This document shows, in pieces, positions 23,401-35,400 of a stretch of DNA of 64,000 nucleotides. The stretch is from Diplosphaera chodatii (lineage: Eukaryota > Chlorophyta > Trebouxiophyceae > Prasiolales > Stichococcaceae), in NCBI GenBank assembly GCA_032358165.1, contig JAALGY010000041.1, positions 3,286,001 through 3,350,000 on the forward strand, in the 5' to 3' direction. Each line of letters opens with the position of its first letter. Positions within the stretch are counted from its first letter, which is position 1. The notes beneath the pieces were generated by a model that saw only the letters and a program-made list of their open reading frames with translations, was not told the DNA's origin and did not search any database. The translations under genes and the position numbers were made by a program.

Positions 23401-26400
23401 AGCCGCCTGCAGCCTCCTCCTGCAGATGACACGCAGATAGTGTTCGCATTCTCTCACAAGGCGTCCTGCATACTCCTGGCAGCTCCCTGCTTCTGCCGCA
23501 GGATGCAACTTGCGCTGGCGCTCATGTGACACAGGTGCCTGACACAGCACTGCTGGCAGCTGGTATCATCATAACCGACGAGCCTCAGCAGTACCCACTG
23601 ACTGAGGCTCGTGACAGATGGCAAGCCCAGGTGCCAGCTGCGTGGTTGTTAGAGTTTCACTCTGACGCCTACCGAGGGCATCCGACAGCAGTGTGACAGG
23701 GTCTGGCACATGGCAGATAGCCTATAATTCAGTGCCTTTCACCACCATCATCACCTGCTTGACTGGACCTGGCGCCGGCTGTCCAGCGGCCTCCTCCAGC
23801 AGCAGATGCGCATTGACGCCGCTCATGCCGAAGGAGCTGGTCCCCGCCGCAACAGCCTCTCCGGCAGCCTGAAAAACCGATACGGGCGAATACCTCAGAA
23901 TGTCGATGAGCGTTTTGCGACGATCATGATGATGCCACCAGTGGTGTGACCTCCACCATTGCGACGATCATAATGATGCCACCAGTGGTGTAGCCTCCAC
24001 TGACCATCATGTCATTGGCGCATGCTTCATGCTTCCCAAATGATGGCACACCTACAGGATCCTTCTGAAGCAGCACTGCAGCGTTGTGGTGGACTATGCG
24101 TAAGCACATCAAAGACTGAAGAGGACTTACTGCAGGACTGGCCGCTGGCGCCGTCTGCCGCGGGAACGCGGCGGCGCGGCCGCCGCCGCTGCGCCAGTCC
24201 GCCGCCGCCGCCTCCACGTACGGGTTCACGGCCCGCAGGTTGGTGATGCCCGGCGCCGTGTGCCGCGCCAGGGCACCCGCGGCCATCAGCGCGCCCGTGA
24301 CGCCGGCTGTGCCCTCAGTGTGGCCGAAGCAGGCCTGCAGCCAGGGAAAGTTACTAGGGTGAGCATGTGTGGGCATGTTGTCGAGCGTTGCAGACGCTCA
24401 CATCGGTGGATGCTCTGAAGCGCACCAACCTATCGTGCCCGCATGACTATGCCTGGTCAGCCAGCAAACACGTCAGAAAGAACGTCAGTGGGCTGAGACT
24501 GGCGGATTGGCAGCAGAGTGCAGACAGTTGCGTCAACAAGACTACAAGCACACATCTGAGTTGATCTGTTAGCAGATCGCCACACAGTCACAACTTCAGA
24601 AATTCGAGCTGTCAATGTATACTCTGGCCAGGATTCATGTCAGAGTAAGCTTCAACTGCTCTCCACCCTGAAGTTATGAGTTGGTTTACCGTACAAAACT
24701 ATCGTGCAACTGCCTCCCTTGCTCTTGGGAGGGCAATGTCTGCAATCACTCACTGCAGAGCACTGAACGCCCCAGCTTCTGACACAGGAGTTGGCACAGG
24801 TCGTCACTGGTGGACACACCTCGCAGCCTGCGATCAATACTTGGCAGCTCACCTTGCTCGAGCCAATGACCAGTGGTGCCAGCACTCCACTGCCAGCGCC
24901 GCCGCCCTTGCCGCCCAGCGCCGCCCCCAGCGCCCCCACCTCGATGGGGTCCCCCAGCGGCGTGCCCGTCCCGTGCACCGCCACATACGCCACGCCCGCG
25001 GACCCCAGACGCGCCGACTGCAGCGCCGTCCTGCGTCGTTGTGGTTGAAGCATACAGATCTTAAAGGGACACATCTACTTGGGGCCTAGTGTATACAGTG
25101 CATGCTGGCCAGGACGCGAGCACAAAAGCACCCTGGCTGTTATGCATGCCTAGCTGCGCCTAGCTCATGACCTTCACACTACGACAGAGCATGAGGGCCA
25201 ACCTTGTAGCAAAACAGGGAGATGTCACTCCTGGAGGCAGGAACAATCAAGACAACAGCGGGCGTGCTCTGTCCACAAGCTGTTTGCCTCGATCACTGCT
25301 TGCCACGCAAGCAGTGTGATCGTCCCGCAGAAGCCCCTCGACAGAGCAGTGCCTGATCACAAGCCCATGCACATGGCCCTCACAAAAGTCACAAAAAAGA
25401 GTTCAAAGCACTAGCATCCTCATGGCTCTGCACCTGAGCAGCGCCTGCTGGCTGGGGCCGTTGGGCGCCGTCAGGCTGCTGGAGCGCCCGTCCTGGTTGA
25501 CCGCGCCCCCGGCAACGATTGCGCCGCTGCCCCACGCCGCGTGATCCGACTCGGAGGCGCGCCTGCAAGCTCGTGAAAGCAATACCTGCTTTACATGCAA
25601 AGCCTGCAGGCTTGCTGGGGGATCGTCTGCACACCATGAGAGTGTTTAGCCGCAACCGACACTTCCCCTGAAGCCCAGGTTGCAACAGATGACCAAGCCA
25701 ATGCTGCTGCCTCATCTGTCATCTGCTGAGAGACATATGTTGCAATTTTCTTGCAGTGAGAATCTCCAGTCGCACTCTCAGCAGCATTGACCATGGCCCG
25801 ATGCAACCTGATGTTATGGGTAGATCACCTGTTGCGGCCGAGCTTCCAACAGCTTGTGCAGGCACGCAATGCAGCCAGCTGTCAATCGACTATTGCAAGG
25901 CTGACTCACTGAGCGCTCACTTCATCAGGTACGCATAGCCTGCTGCAGCACCTGAGCAGTGCAACGGTGAAGGCCTCGCCGCGGCCATAGCCATCGCCGC
26001 TGGCGTCAAAGCTTTTGCAGCGCCCCACCGGTGACAGGGCCTGCAGGTGGTGATGGCGGCCATAATATGAACAAGATGCAAATACAGTGTCGATGCTGAT
26101 CTAGCTACTGAGACTTGCATTGAAATCAATGCGTATTCTGCCTGTTGACATGGGACTCTTCAGACACGGCGGTTTGCTCAGCAGCTGAAACTGCACGTGA
26201 ATCGCCAATTTCACATGGATGGCAAAGGTATACCGACGAACAGCTGAGCAGTGGTGTGACTGCTCAACCCTACATGGGTTCACCATTGCCACACACCTCC
26301 AGGAAGCAATGGCGGGCACGATATTCACGAAATGATGACCAATGTGTGACCACAACTAGTGTACGCATGTGGTCAGATCTCAGCGCATGCACCTGCAGCA

Positions 26401-29400
26401 GGCAGATGCGCGCGGTCGTCTGCGACAGCAGCATCACGTTCACACCACCCGCCAGGGCGGCGCCCCCAGCGGTGCCGCTTCCGCCCCCTGCGCCACTTCC
26501 TGCTGCCGCTGCCAGCCCCTGCGCCGCCAGGTGCGCCGCCACCAGGGAGCACGCGGTGTCCGTGCTGACGCAGGGGCCCTGGAAATGCAGTTCACGAGGG
26601 CAGTCTATGTGTCGGGTCTGCAGTGGCGTGACCTGCATCACCTGAAGCGTGTAACTGGAAGCAGGAGCGCCAGGATTGCTGTGAAGTGCAGATGCCATAC
26701 CCATCAACATCGAGAGCCTTTGACGTACTCGAAGGCGTTCATGCATCGGCGTGACATTTGCACCCATGCCATCACTCTCAATGGCATGTGGCACCCATGA
26801 CATGCCACGCTGGAAGCCAGCCGTGCACCTAAGCTACGAGAATACTGCAGGCCGCACCTGCAGGCCGAAGGTGTAGGACACCCGGCCGACCAGGAAGCTG
26901 AGGCCATGGCCGGTGACCGCCGCCGAGGCCGCATCGGCCACGCCCTGTGGCGCCAGCACGCCGTCCAGGTACTCGCTGTACATGCAGCCGACGTACACGC
27001 CGGCGGTGGCGGCGGCCTGCGCGTCAAATGCTGTGCCGGCAGCCCGCAGCACCTCCTGCAGATACCATGGAGGCAGGGCATCTGGCAGCTGTTCTTACAA
27101 GTGCATTGGCTGCTCAGTGTTCACACACAGAGGCTCTTCAGGCTGGGCCTGCGCTGTCTGTGTCAAGCCTGACGCCGTGTTCAAGGCATGTGGCAGATTT
27201 GCTCGTTTCAGTGGAGTGACATGCATGTGAGTCAACAGCCCCTTTGGTCGAGCTACCAAATGCTTTGTTGACGGCTGCAACCCTGAAGCGATGTCACATG
27301 TGCATCGCTGCAGTTGCTGCAGGCATCCACAGAGCACCTGCCAAGTATCCACAGGCAACTCCTCCAAACTTGGGTGCTCACATGCGTCTGCTCCAGCAGG
27401 ATGCGGGCCTGCGGGTCCAGCGCCGCTGCTTCCGCGTACGGCAGCCGGAAGGCGCCGCTGTCGAAGCGGTCGACGCCCTCCACGAAGGCACCAAAGCGCA
27501 CATACATCTTCCTGCAGCAATACCACACATGATACAACACATAAGTAGCAGAAGTGCTTCAGATGATGGTGAACATTGTTGTGGCAGTGTGCAATGTTGA
27601 CTGCCAGCACATATTCATACACGTCGCCGTCTAGCATGCCATGCAACATCTGAAACACGGCGTACTTGGCTGCTGTGTCAGGCGTGTAGACAGCGTTGAT
27701 GTCCCAGCGGCTGGCCGGCACCACGCGCTGCAGGTTGGCGCCACCCTGCAGCGCCGCCCAGAACCCTGCCGGACCGCCAGCGGAGCCGTTGCAAGCGTCT
27801 GCACCGTCTGCGGGCTGCGGATAGCGGCATGCGACTGCGGCAATGCGTGTCACGTGGCCATTTCCCTGCTGGTCGTCCTGGTGTGCCTGTGCAGAAGCAG
27901 CAAACACCTGCAGCTATGCAGAGAGGATAACCTGACTCTGCAGCTTACATTGTGCCAGTCACCCTGCAAGAGTCGTTTGAGATCAGGGCCTCTCTTGGAT
28001 GAAAAGCAGATTGTGAAAATGCGAACACACTGCAGACACACGCAGACACACACTCGTGCAGGACGCAGTTTGTACAGCAGCACACGATCAATCAAGCCAC
28101 TGGACGCGAGTCAACGAGCTCGACGACATATATACATTTGCTGGACAAGCATGCTGGGCGCATCGCCATCAGACAGACTTAGGCAGGACTGCAGCCATGT
28201 CCTTCTGCCGTTGCTATTCTCTGCAGGATGCAGACACAAGGCTTGCTGCCGAGCTGACCTGTATGCTGCCAGCAAGGTTTGCTAACGCCGCAGCCGGCGC
28301 CGCCTGCGCCACCACAAACTGCGCGAGGGCTGCAAGCGTTGGGTAGTCGAACGTGAGCGTCGCTGGCGCCTGGATGTTGAACGCGGCAGCAATCCCGTTG
28401 CGCAGCTCCACAGCCGCCAGCGAGTCCAGTCCAGCCTGCATACGGTTGGAATGCCTGAGCATCTGCAACGTGGCGTCAACATGTGCATGGGGCGCACCGC
28501 TGCTCGATCTGCTCAGTTGGCATTGGGGCCTCCTGCCTGCATAGCATGCTATTGTGATTTGATGGTGTCCAATGCAGAGGCTGCAGCACGGCATCTGTGT
28601 TATGTTTCCAGCCTGCATGATCTTGTTGGGGTGCATACCTCCATCAGCGGCTGGTCGGGCTCCACAGCGGCGCCCAGCACCTTGGCCGCGATGCCGCGCA
28701 GCTGCTGCAGCACAGCCGCCGCATCCAGCTGCGCGCTGCCCGTTCTTCTGCTGTGGGGATCCACTTTACTGTTGTACTTGCCGGCGGCCAGCGGTGTCGA
28801 TCCAGGCGCTTGTGCGGGCGGCGCCACAGTGGCAGCAACGTGACTCGCCAGAGCCTGTGGCAGGTAGCAAGGCGTCTGCGTCAGTTACGGGCCGTCAATA
28901 GTTTCAACACATGCAGGGGCAAATGAGTGTGCAGAGTCGTAGTATCACAGGAGACGAGTCATACGCTTGCAGCTTCAGCATCAGGCACAAGCATGCTTAC
29001 TCTCCAGCACCGCCAGACAAAATATGGCGCAGTTGGATGTGCACACTGGTTCCTGACGCAAGAGCATGTTACCCTGATGCAACCCAAGCCTCTCTTGGTG
29101 ACCCTCCCACCTGCAGCGTCGGGTGGTCCAGCGCCACGGTGGCGGGCAGCGCCACGCCGAATGCGCCCTCCACCCTGGAGCGCAGCTCCACGACAGCCAG
29201 CGAGTCCAGGCCCGCCGCCATGAGCGGCTCGTCGTCTGCAACGCCTGACGACCCGGTGACCTCCGCCACGATGCCGCGCAGCTGCGCCAGCGCCTACGGG
29301 ACGCATGAAGTTGACACCGCAGTCCCATTACGGTGTCTTCATCCTGATGAAAACCAACATGTGATATCACAGCGGGTTGGAGGACCTACAGTACAAGCCC

Positions 29401-32400
29401 AACCGCCAAATGCTGTCCTGCACAACTGCAGCCAGGTCCATTGCTGAGCACGCTGTTGTGTGAAGTCTGCCGGGTGGCTGCGTCATTACAACAAAGGGAA
29501 GCCAGTGTCAAGACCCTGACTTCCCTCGTCACATGCACGCAGCCACCAGGCGCCCGTCGTTCAGTACCCTCAACTGATAAGTGCCGACAGCGGCGCCAGC
29601 TATGCCAAGCGGCCCAGCAGCCAGCACATGCAGGTTTACACGCAACTTGTGTGATGATCTTCAATCATCCTGACACGTAATCACGGGCAAGATGATGGTG
29701 ATACTCAAGTCTGTCCTCTGTTTTCACCTGCTCCGGACTGACGGCAGGCGAGGTAGCGGCGTCAGCTGCGCCAGGGGCTGCTGCGCTGTCTCCAGTGGCC
29801 GCCACAACGTCTGCAAAGAAGGGCGAGGCGCGCTGCCACGGCTGCAGCAGGCGCCGCCAGCCCAGCCGCGCCACCGCCACCTGGGACAGCAGCGATGGTG
29901 TAGGGATGCACCGCACATCGAAGTCGAGCCTTTGACATGGCACCTCTGCACATGCTGCAGCTGACCAGATGAGCAATGTCTGGTGTGCTGAACTGGCCAT
30001 CGATGGATGTGCATTCAGTGTGATCACCCAGCACCAGGGGATGGTTACATGCAGCCCTGCATCGGGCGCTGTCAAGTGATGGCACACTGCGCAGGTGTGC
30101 ACACCAGGGCGCATCCTGCTACATCAGCTGAGCACGCCAGCCAGATGTGGCTCTCAGCAGATGCGGCCTGGCATGCCCGGTGTGCACACCCCTGCCTGCT
30201 CTTGCATGACTACATGGCCTCACAGTATGCCGATCGTCACAGCTGCGCTCAAGCAGCTGCAAGCGCGTGCTGGATGCAAGTCTTGCCTGTCCCTGGATCG
30301 TGCACGCACCTGACTGACCAGTCTTGGATCCGCGGCCTGCTGCACGGCGGCAATGGCCGCAGACAGCGCCGCGAGGCCGTCTGCAGGCGGCAGCGGCGGC
30401 GCTCCAGCTGCTTCCAGCTGCTGCCGCAGCGCCGCGTCGGCCGCCATGCCGGCGCCGCCCCACGGGCCCCACTGCAGGCTGACCACCGGCAGGCCCTGCA
30501 GTGCACAGCCTGCATCGCTGGAAGAATGCATCATGTCATGTTGGCAATGAGACGAGAGCTGCGCTGGTACGCTTCTTGACCCCTGCGACCACCCTGCGAT
30601 GATGCCTCTTAGGGGGCGTTCACACGGCAAGTGGCGCATAGCCCACTGTCCTAATGGGGTCGTGCAGGGTTCCAGATCCTCAATGAGCACAAGCAGCAAT
30701 ATTTCTTCCATGCATCGCGCACGAGCAATATTGCAGCCAGCCGAACAGCAAATGCTTGTCGTGCATCGACCTGCGATGCGCAAACTGGCAGGGATTTGTG
30801 CGCAAGCTGCCTTCGGCTGCATATGTGCATGGGCATGGACAACGACAGTGCTGCATGTGTTCCGGCTGGGATTAAATTCATGCACGACCCCCGAGACGGC
30901 GCAAGCCAGTGCTCTTGGGATCCGTTCACCACCTCTGCCCTCAACGAGACTGACATTGCCTTGAAACGCAAGCAATGCCCAGTTTTGCCGAGTGCCCAGT
31001 ATGCGGTGAACCTGGCCAGATTTAAAAAATCCATGCAATCACGAGTTTTCATGCAATTGTCACCCCCAAGAAGGAGACTCACTCACTGCTCACCTGGGCA
31101 TGGCCGCTGGATGCACAGGCGTCCAGCACCGCGTTGGCCGCCGCGTAGTTGGACTGCCCGGCGTTGCCCAGCAGCGACGCGATGGACGAGAACAGCGCCG
31201 CGCTGCCCAGCGGCGCTGCGGCCGCGGCCGCCAGCAGATTGCGGGTGCCGGCGGCCTTGGGCGCCAGCACAGTGCGCAGCTTGGCTGCGCTCTGCTGTGG
31301 TAGTGCTGCATCCTGCGTCAGGCCGCCTGTCAAATCACACACCGCGGATCAATGCTGCACGCACGTGGCAGTACTGTCGGCAGAAACCTTGCATGGGCCT
31401 GATGCGAATGCCTGGCACACTTGGGGTGTGTCACACTGAAGGGTGCTTGGAGTTTGAGCTGTGGCGTGAGTGATAACATGCGGCACTGCAGATCAGGGCA
31501 TACTGATGCGTCTGTGCATGAACGTCACGCCCTCAACACTGGCTCATGGCCCACGGCTCAACTACCAGTTGCTGCTTTCTGCTTGTGCCAAGGTTATGGG
31601 CTTGAGCCAGTCATCAAGGTGTAGACCCCTTGCATAGACGCAGGAACGTGAGAAGGCCAAAGTCCAGGATGCACTTGCCTGCATGGATGATGCTTCGCAC
31701 AGGCAGCAGTGCGCCGCATCCAGCAGCCACCTCCGCCGCTTCTGCCGCCAGAGCCACATCGCAGCGGCAGAGCGTCGTCGTGCCCTCCGAAGACAGGACA
31801 GCCTGCAGGCATGTGCTTACGCAGGAGTTCGTGGTGGCCAAGACATACACATCACGTGTCAATAGCACAGGTTGGATGTGTATTGCTTTTGATAGCAGGC
31901 CTGCCTGGAGCAGAGATGCTTGCCTGCAAGCTGGCATTTGATGCTGATGCTCGACCAGAGCGACCCAACAACACCAGATGTGCACGTGAAGCTGAATGCA
32001 TGTGTGATGCCAGCATCGCGGCCACCATGCTGCCCAGACCACCTAGGCCGCCTGAGACGACTGTTGTGCCTGACATACTGCTTGCTGCCGCCGAAGCCGC
32101 TGGCAGTGGCTGCTCTGGCCCTAATGTCAGCAGAGGTCCTGATGCCAGCGACGCTGCTGCTGCGCCGCCGTAAGCGTCCGGCAGAGCTTCGCTAGCCGGG
32201 CTGCCGGGTGCAGCATCAGCAGCAGCAGCAGCAGTGTCGTGCAGCTTGCAAGACCATTGTACTGATAGCGCTTCTGCTGCCGCTGCCCTGACGAAGGCCG
32301 CCAAGGCTGCCGCTGCTGGGTGGGCACTTTGTGCCGGGTTTGGAGATGGTGCTGGGTTGGCGAATGCGCTGGTGGTCTGCAGCCCCAGGCGCTTCGCACC

Positions 32401-35400
32401 TGCATGTTTGAGTGCGGCAACTTCTAGCTCGCCGTCGTCAACCATGCGGTAAGCGCGTGTGCTGTGCTGCAGTTGTTGCACATAAGTCACACACTACAAC
32501 CCCACCTCGCAGGTGCTGCTGCACAAAGCGCAGGCAGCGCTGGCAGCCGTCAAAGTCTGCCGCAGCTGCAGGCCCGTGGCTGCTGCAGCTGCCAACAGTC
32601 GTGCTGCTGGCGCCATCTGCCGTGCAAGTCAGCCGCGCAAGGCGCCCCAGCTGCTTAGCACCTGCTGCCGACCCCTGCGGCGTCTCCACCGGCGTCTGCA
32701 CCTGCCAGCACACCTCGTACCGCGCCGTGACGGCTGCCTCAAGCTCGACGGTGCCTCCGCTGCGCTGCTGTGCGGTGTGTGCTGCAGGGTGGGGCGCCCT
32801 GAAGGCTGCTATGCCAGCCGGCCGAGCGTGCAGCCCGCGAAGCACGGCGGCGCCGCGGCCGGCCACCCTGTAGCTGTTGACGGCTGCGCCGTCCAGCTGC
32901 AGGCTGCCGGCGCCGCAGCACGCCCACGCAGCGCCCGCCTGAGATGCCAGTGATCAGCTTGAGCACCCTACAGGATTTCCCAGCTTTTGCTTGGATCACT
33001 GTGATGGTAGGCTGGCTGCATTTCTATGAGTCTGGCTGGTTGACTGGCTGGTTGGCTGGCTATCCCTTCAGCATGACCATGTACGACTCACAGCACAGTG
33101 ATAGGTACTGGACCAACTGGATGACAGTGACAGCCGTCAACGCTCACTACCTTTTTTCAAGCCCTGTACAGGTTCGAGAGTCACTGTCATCACGGACAGC
33201 CGGGACCTATCACCGCACTGCGCCAAGAGTTGTGGCAGTGCTATGCGTGCATAAGTCGCACACCAAAGGCTGAAAAGCTTGTCAGCAACAACGCCAAGTG
33301 TGCATGCGACAGGACTCAACACGCACAAATGGCATTTCTGAGAATGCCAGCATCGCTCGCAATGCCGATCCTGCCCCTTGCACAGTAATGCCGCCGGCAC
33401 GCAAGCTGGCAGGCGAAGTGCGTCAGCTTGTACTGAATACTGCCACATTCACCGAGGTCAACAACATGCAGGACACCTGTCGGCTGGCGTCTCTGCCGCT
33501 CCTGTGCAGGGCGTCCAGCGCCGCCGGCACCCGCGTCTTCCCGTCCCTCGGCGCCGCGGGGTCAAGCGCGCCGCAGTGCAGCGCCGCGTCCGCCGCCGCC
33601 GGATGCACGCCGTAGCCGCAGGCGGCGCGCCTGCTTCCGGCGCTTCCTGCTGCCAGGCCCGCCGTGACGCCCCCGGTGGCGGGCGCCAGCTGCTGCGGCG
33701 GGCTCAAGACCATGACCGCTGCCAACGCCGCAGCGCTGATGCGCCGAGGGATGCCTGCCAGCTGAGCGGTCGAGGCTGAGGCTGGCTGCCGCTGCAGCAG
33801 CCGTGTGCTGGCCCGCACGTGCTGGGTCCAGGTTGGCGACGCTGCAGCGGTAGACCTCAGCTGCAGGCTGCCTGCTGTTGCGCCGCTGTGGGCAGCTTCA
33901 ACGTTGACGGCACCCGACGCACCCTGCACAGTGTGACTGATGTGGCTGAGATGCGGGACATTTGCCTAACCGGAACACTGTGGCCAATAACACTGCGCAT
34001 AGATAAATGGATAGGCACTGTGGCTAGTGCTCAGTGCGATGACGGTGCGTACAACCTCACACAGCATTGCTGAGCTGCAATGCCATGTGAAGCGGCACGG
34101 GCGCCGTCATGACACTGGCAATTGCTTGCCTGCTGCACTGCTCAGGTGCCCCTCTGACGCACAGCAGCAACACTCAGTTCGCCCGCACACACGTGCTTGC
34201 GGTGCAGTGTGCCCAGCACAGCAAGGCTGTCACCTGGACGCCCAGCATGAGCGGCGCCACGATCGACACGGAGGCCAGCGCCGCATCCCCAGCGTGCTCC
34301 GCGGGCAGCAGCAGCCGGGCGGCGGCGGCGGCGGCCTCCAGCAGGGCTGTGCCAGGCACCACCGCACGCCCCATCACCTGCGCCAGGGGCGGGATTATGA
34401 AGCCATAACAGGGCAGCAACCAGAGACAGAGAAATTGAGGCAGGCTTGCAATGGCCTGATACCAGCACGGCCATTGGACAGCACATCAGTGCTGTACTGA
34501 TGCGATGCTGCTCGGCCACGAGGGTAGCAGGCAGAGCGTCCCGCTATGCTGTTGTGCTCTCCCGTGTTGTGCAGTACATCACAGGTTGGACGACGTGCAG
34601 GAGACTGGATGCACTGAGCTCAATGTGCCATATCAATTTCATAAAGCAGGATCGACATTCAATAAGACAGAGGTGCACCTGATGGTCGGTCAGGTATGCC
34701 AGGCCAGGCGCCTGTAGCCGCAGCGTGAACACCGCCGTCTGGCTGTCTCTGCTGCTGCTCTGCATTGCTGCTGCCGCGCACAGCAGGGCGCTGGGCTCTG
34801 GGGCGTACCAGAAGCGGCGGCGGCGCCAGAGCTCCGGCACCTCTGCCAGGTGCTGCGGGGTGGGTCCGGTGCTGGCGGCGCCCATCGCTGCCACCAGCAC
34901 GTGCGCATTCGTGCCCTGGAATGCAAAGGCGCTGATGCCAACGGCACCGTCAGCTGTGCCGCCGCCGCTGCGGCTTGCGTTATGATATGAGCTGCCTGAC
35001 ACCGCCGCCGCCGCCTGCCTGGCCGCCGAGAAGCCGCCGGCGTGCTGCATCCCGCTGCCCGCTGCCGCTGCCGCCTTCCGGGCATCGGCTGCTGCGGCGG
35101 CCAGGCTGCTGGCCACGTAGGGGTTCGCGGTCCGCAGGTGCAGCATCTCAGGATGCGCCACCTGCTGCAGACACGCTGAAGCCCTGCAGGGTGGGGCACA
35201 CAATGCTCAGCTGAACACAGCGAGCTGCCTGGTAGGAAGTATGACCGATACTCTGCACGAGCATCAGTAATGCGGTCTGGCGTTCGTGGAGTGAAGAATG
35301 CTCAATTGCTCAACCTGAAGATGCCGATGGCGCCAGCGGCGGTCTCAGTGTGCCCCAGGGTGGCCTTGGCGGCGCTCAGGCTGACAGGCGGCATGCCTGC

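Larger units (their letters stand above)
23755..27907 (-). other. PKS module 4 ketosynthase (KS4) with a 2-residue gap at the active site
   Basis: Exons 27666-27907, 27382-27511, 26858-27055, 26393-26578, 25952-26040, 25434-25562, 24853-25030, 24131-24334, 23755-23868. Motifs: [109 protein letters not shown]. The catalytic Cys (codon 26549-26551) is followed by SLVAAHL instead of SSSLVAAHL, two serines fewer than the other three KS domains. Whether it still condenses is uncertain. Both histidines are present. Confidence 0.92.
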
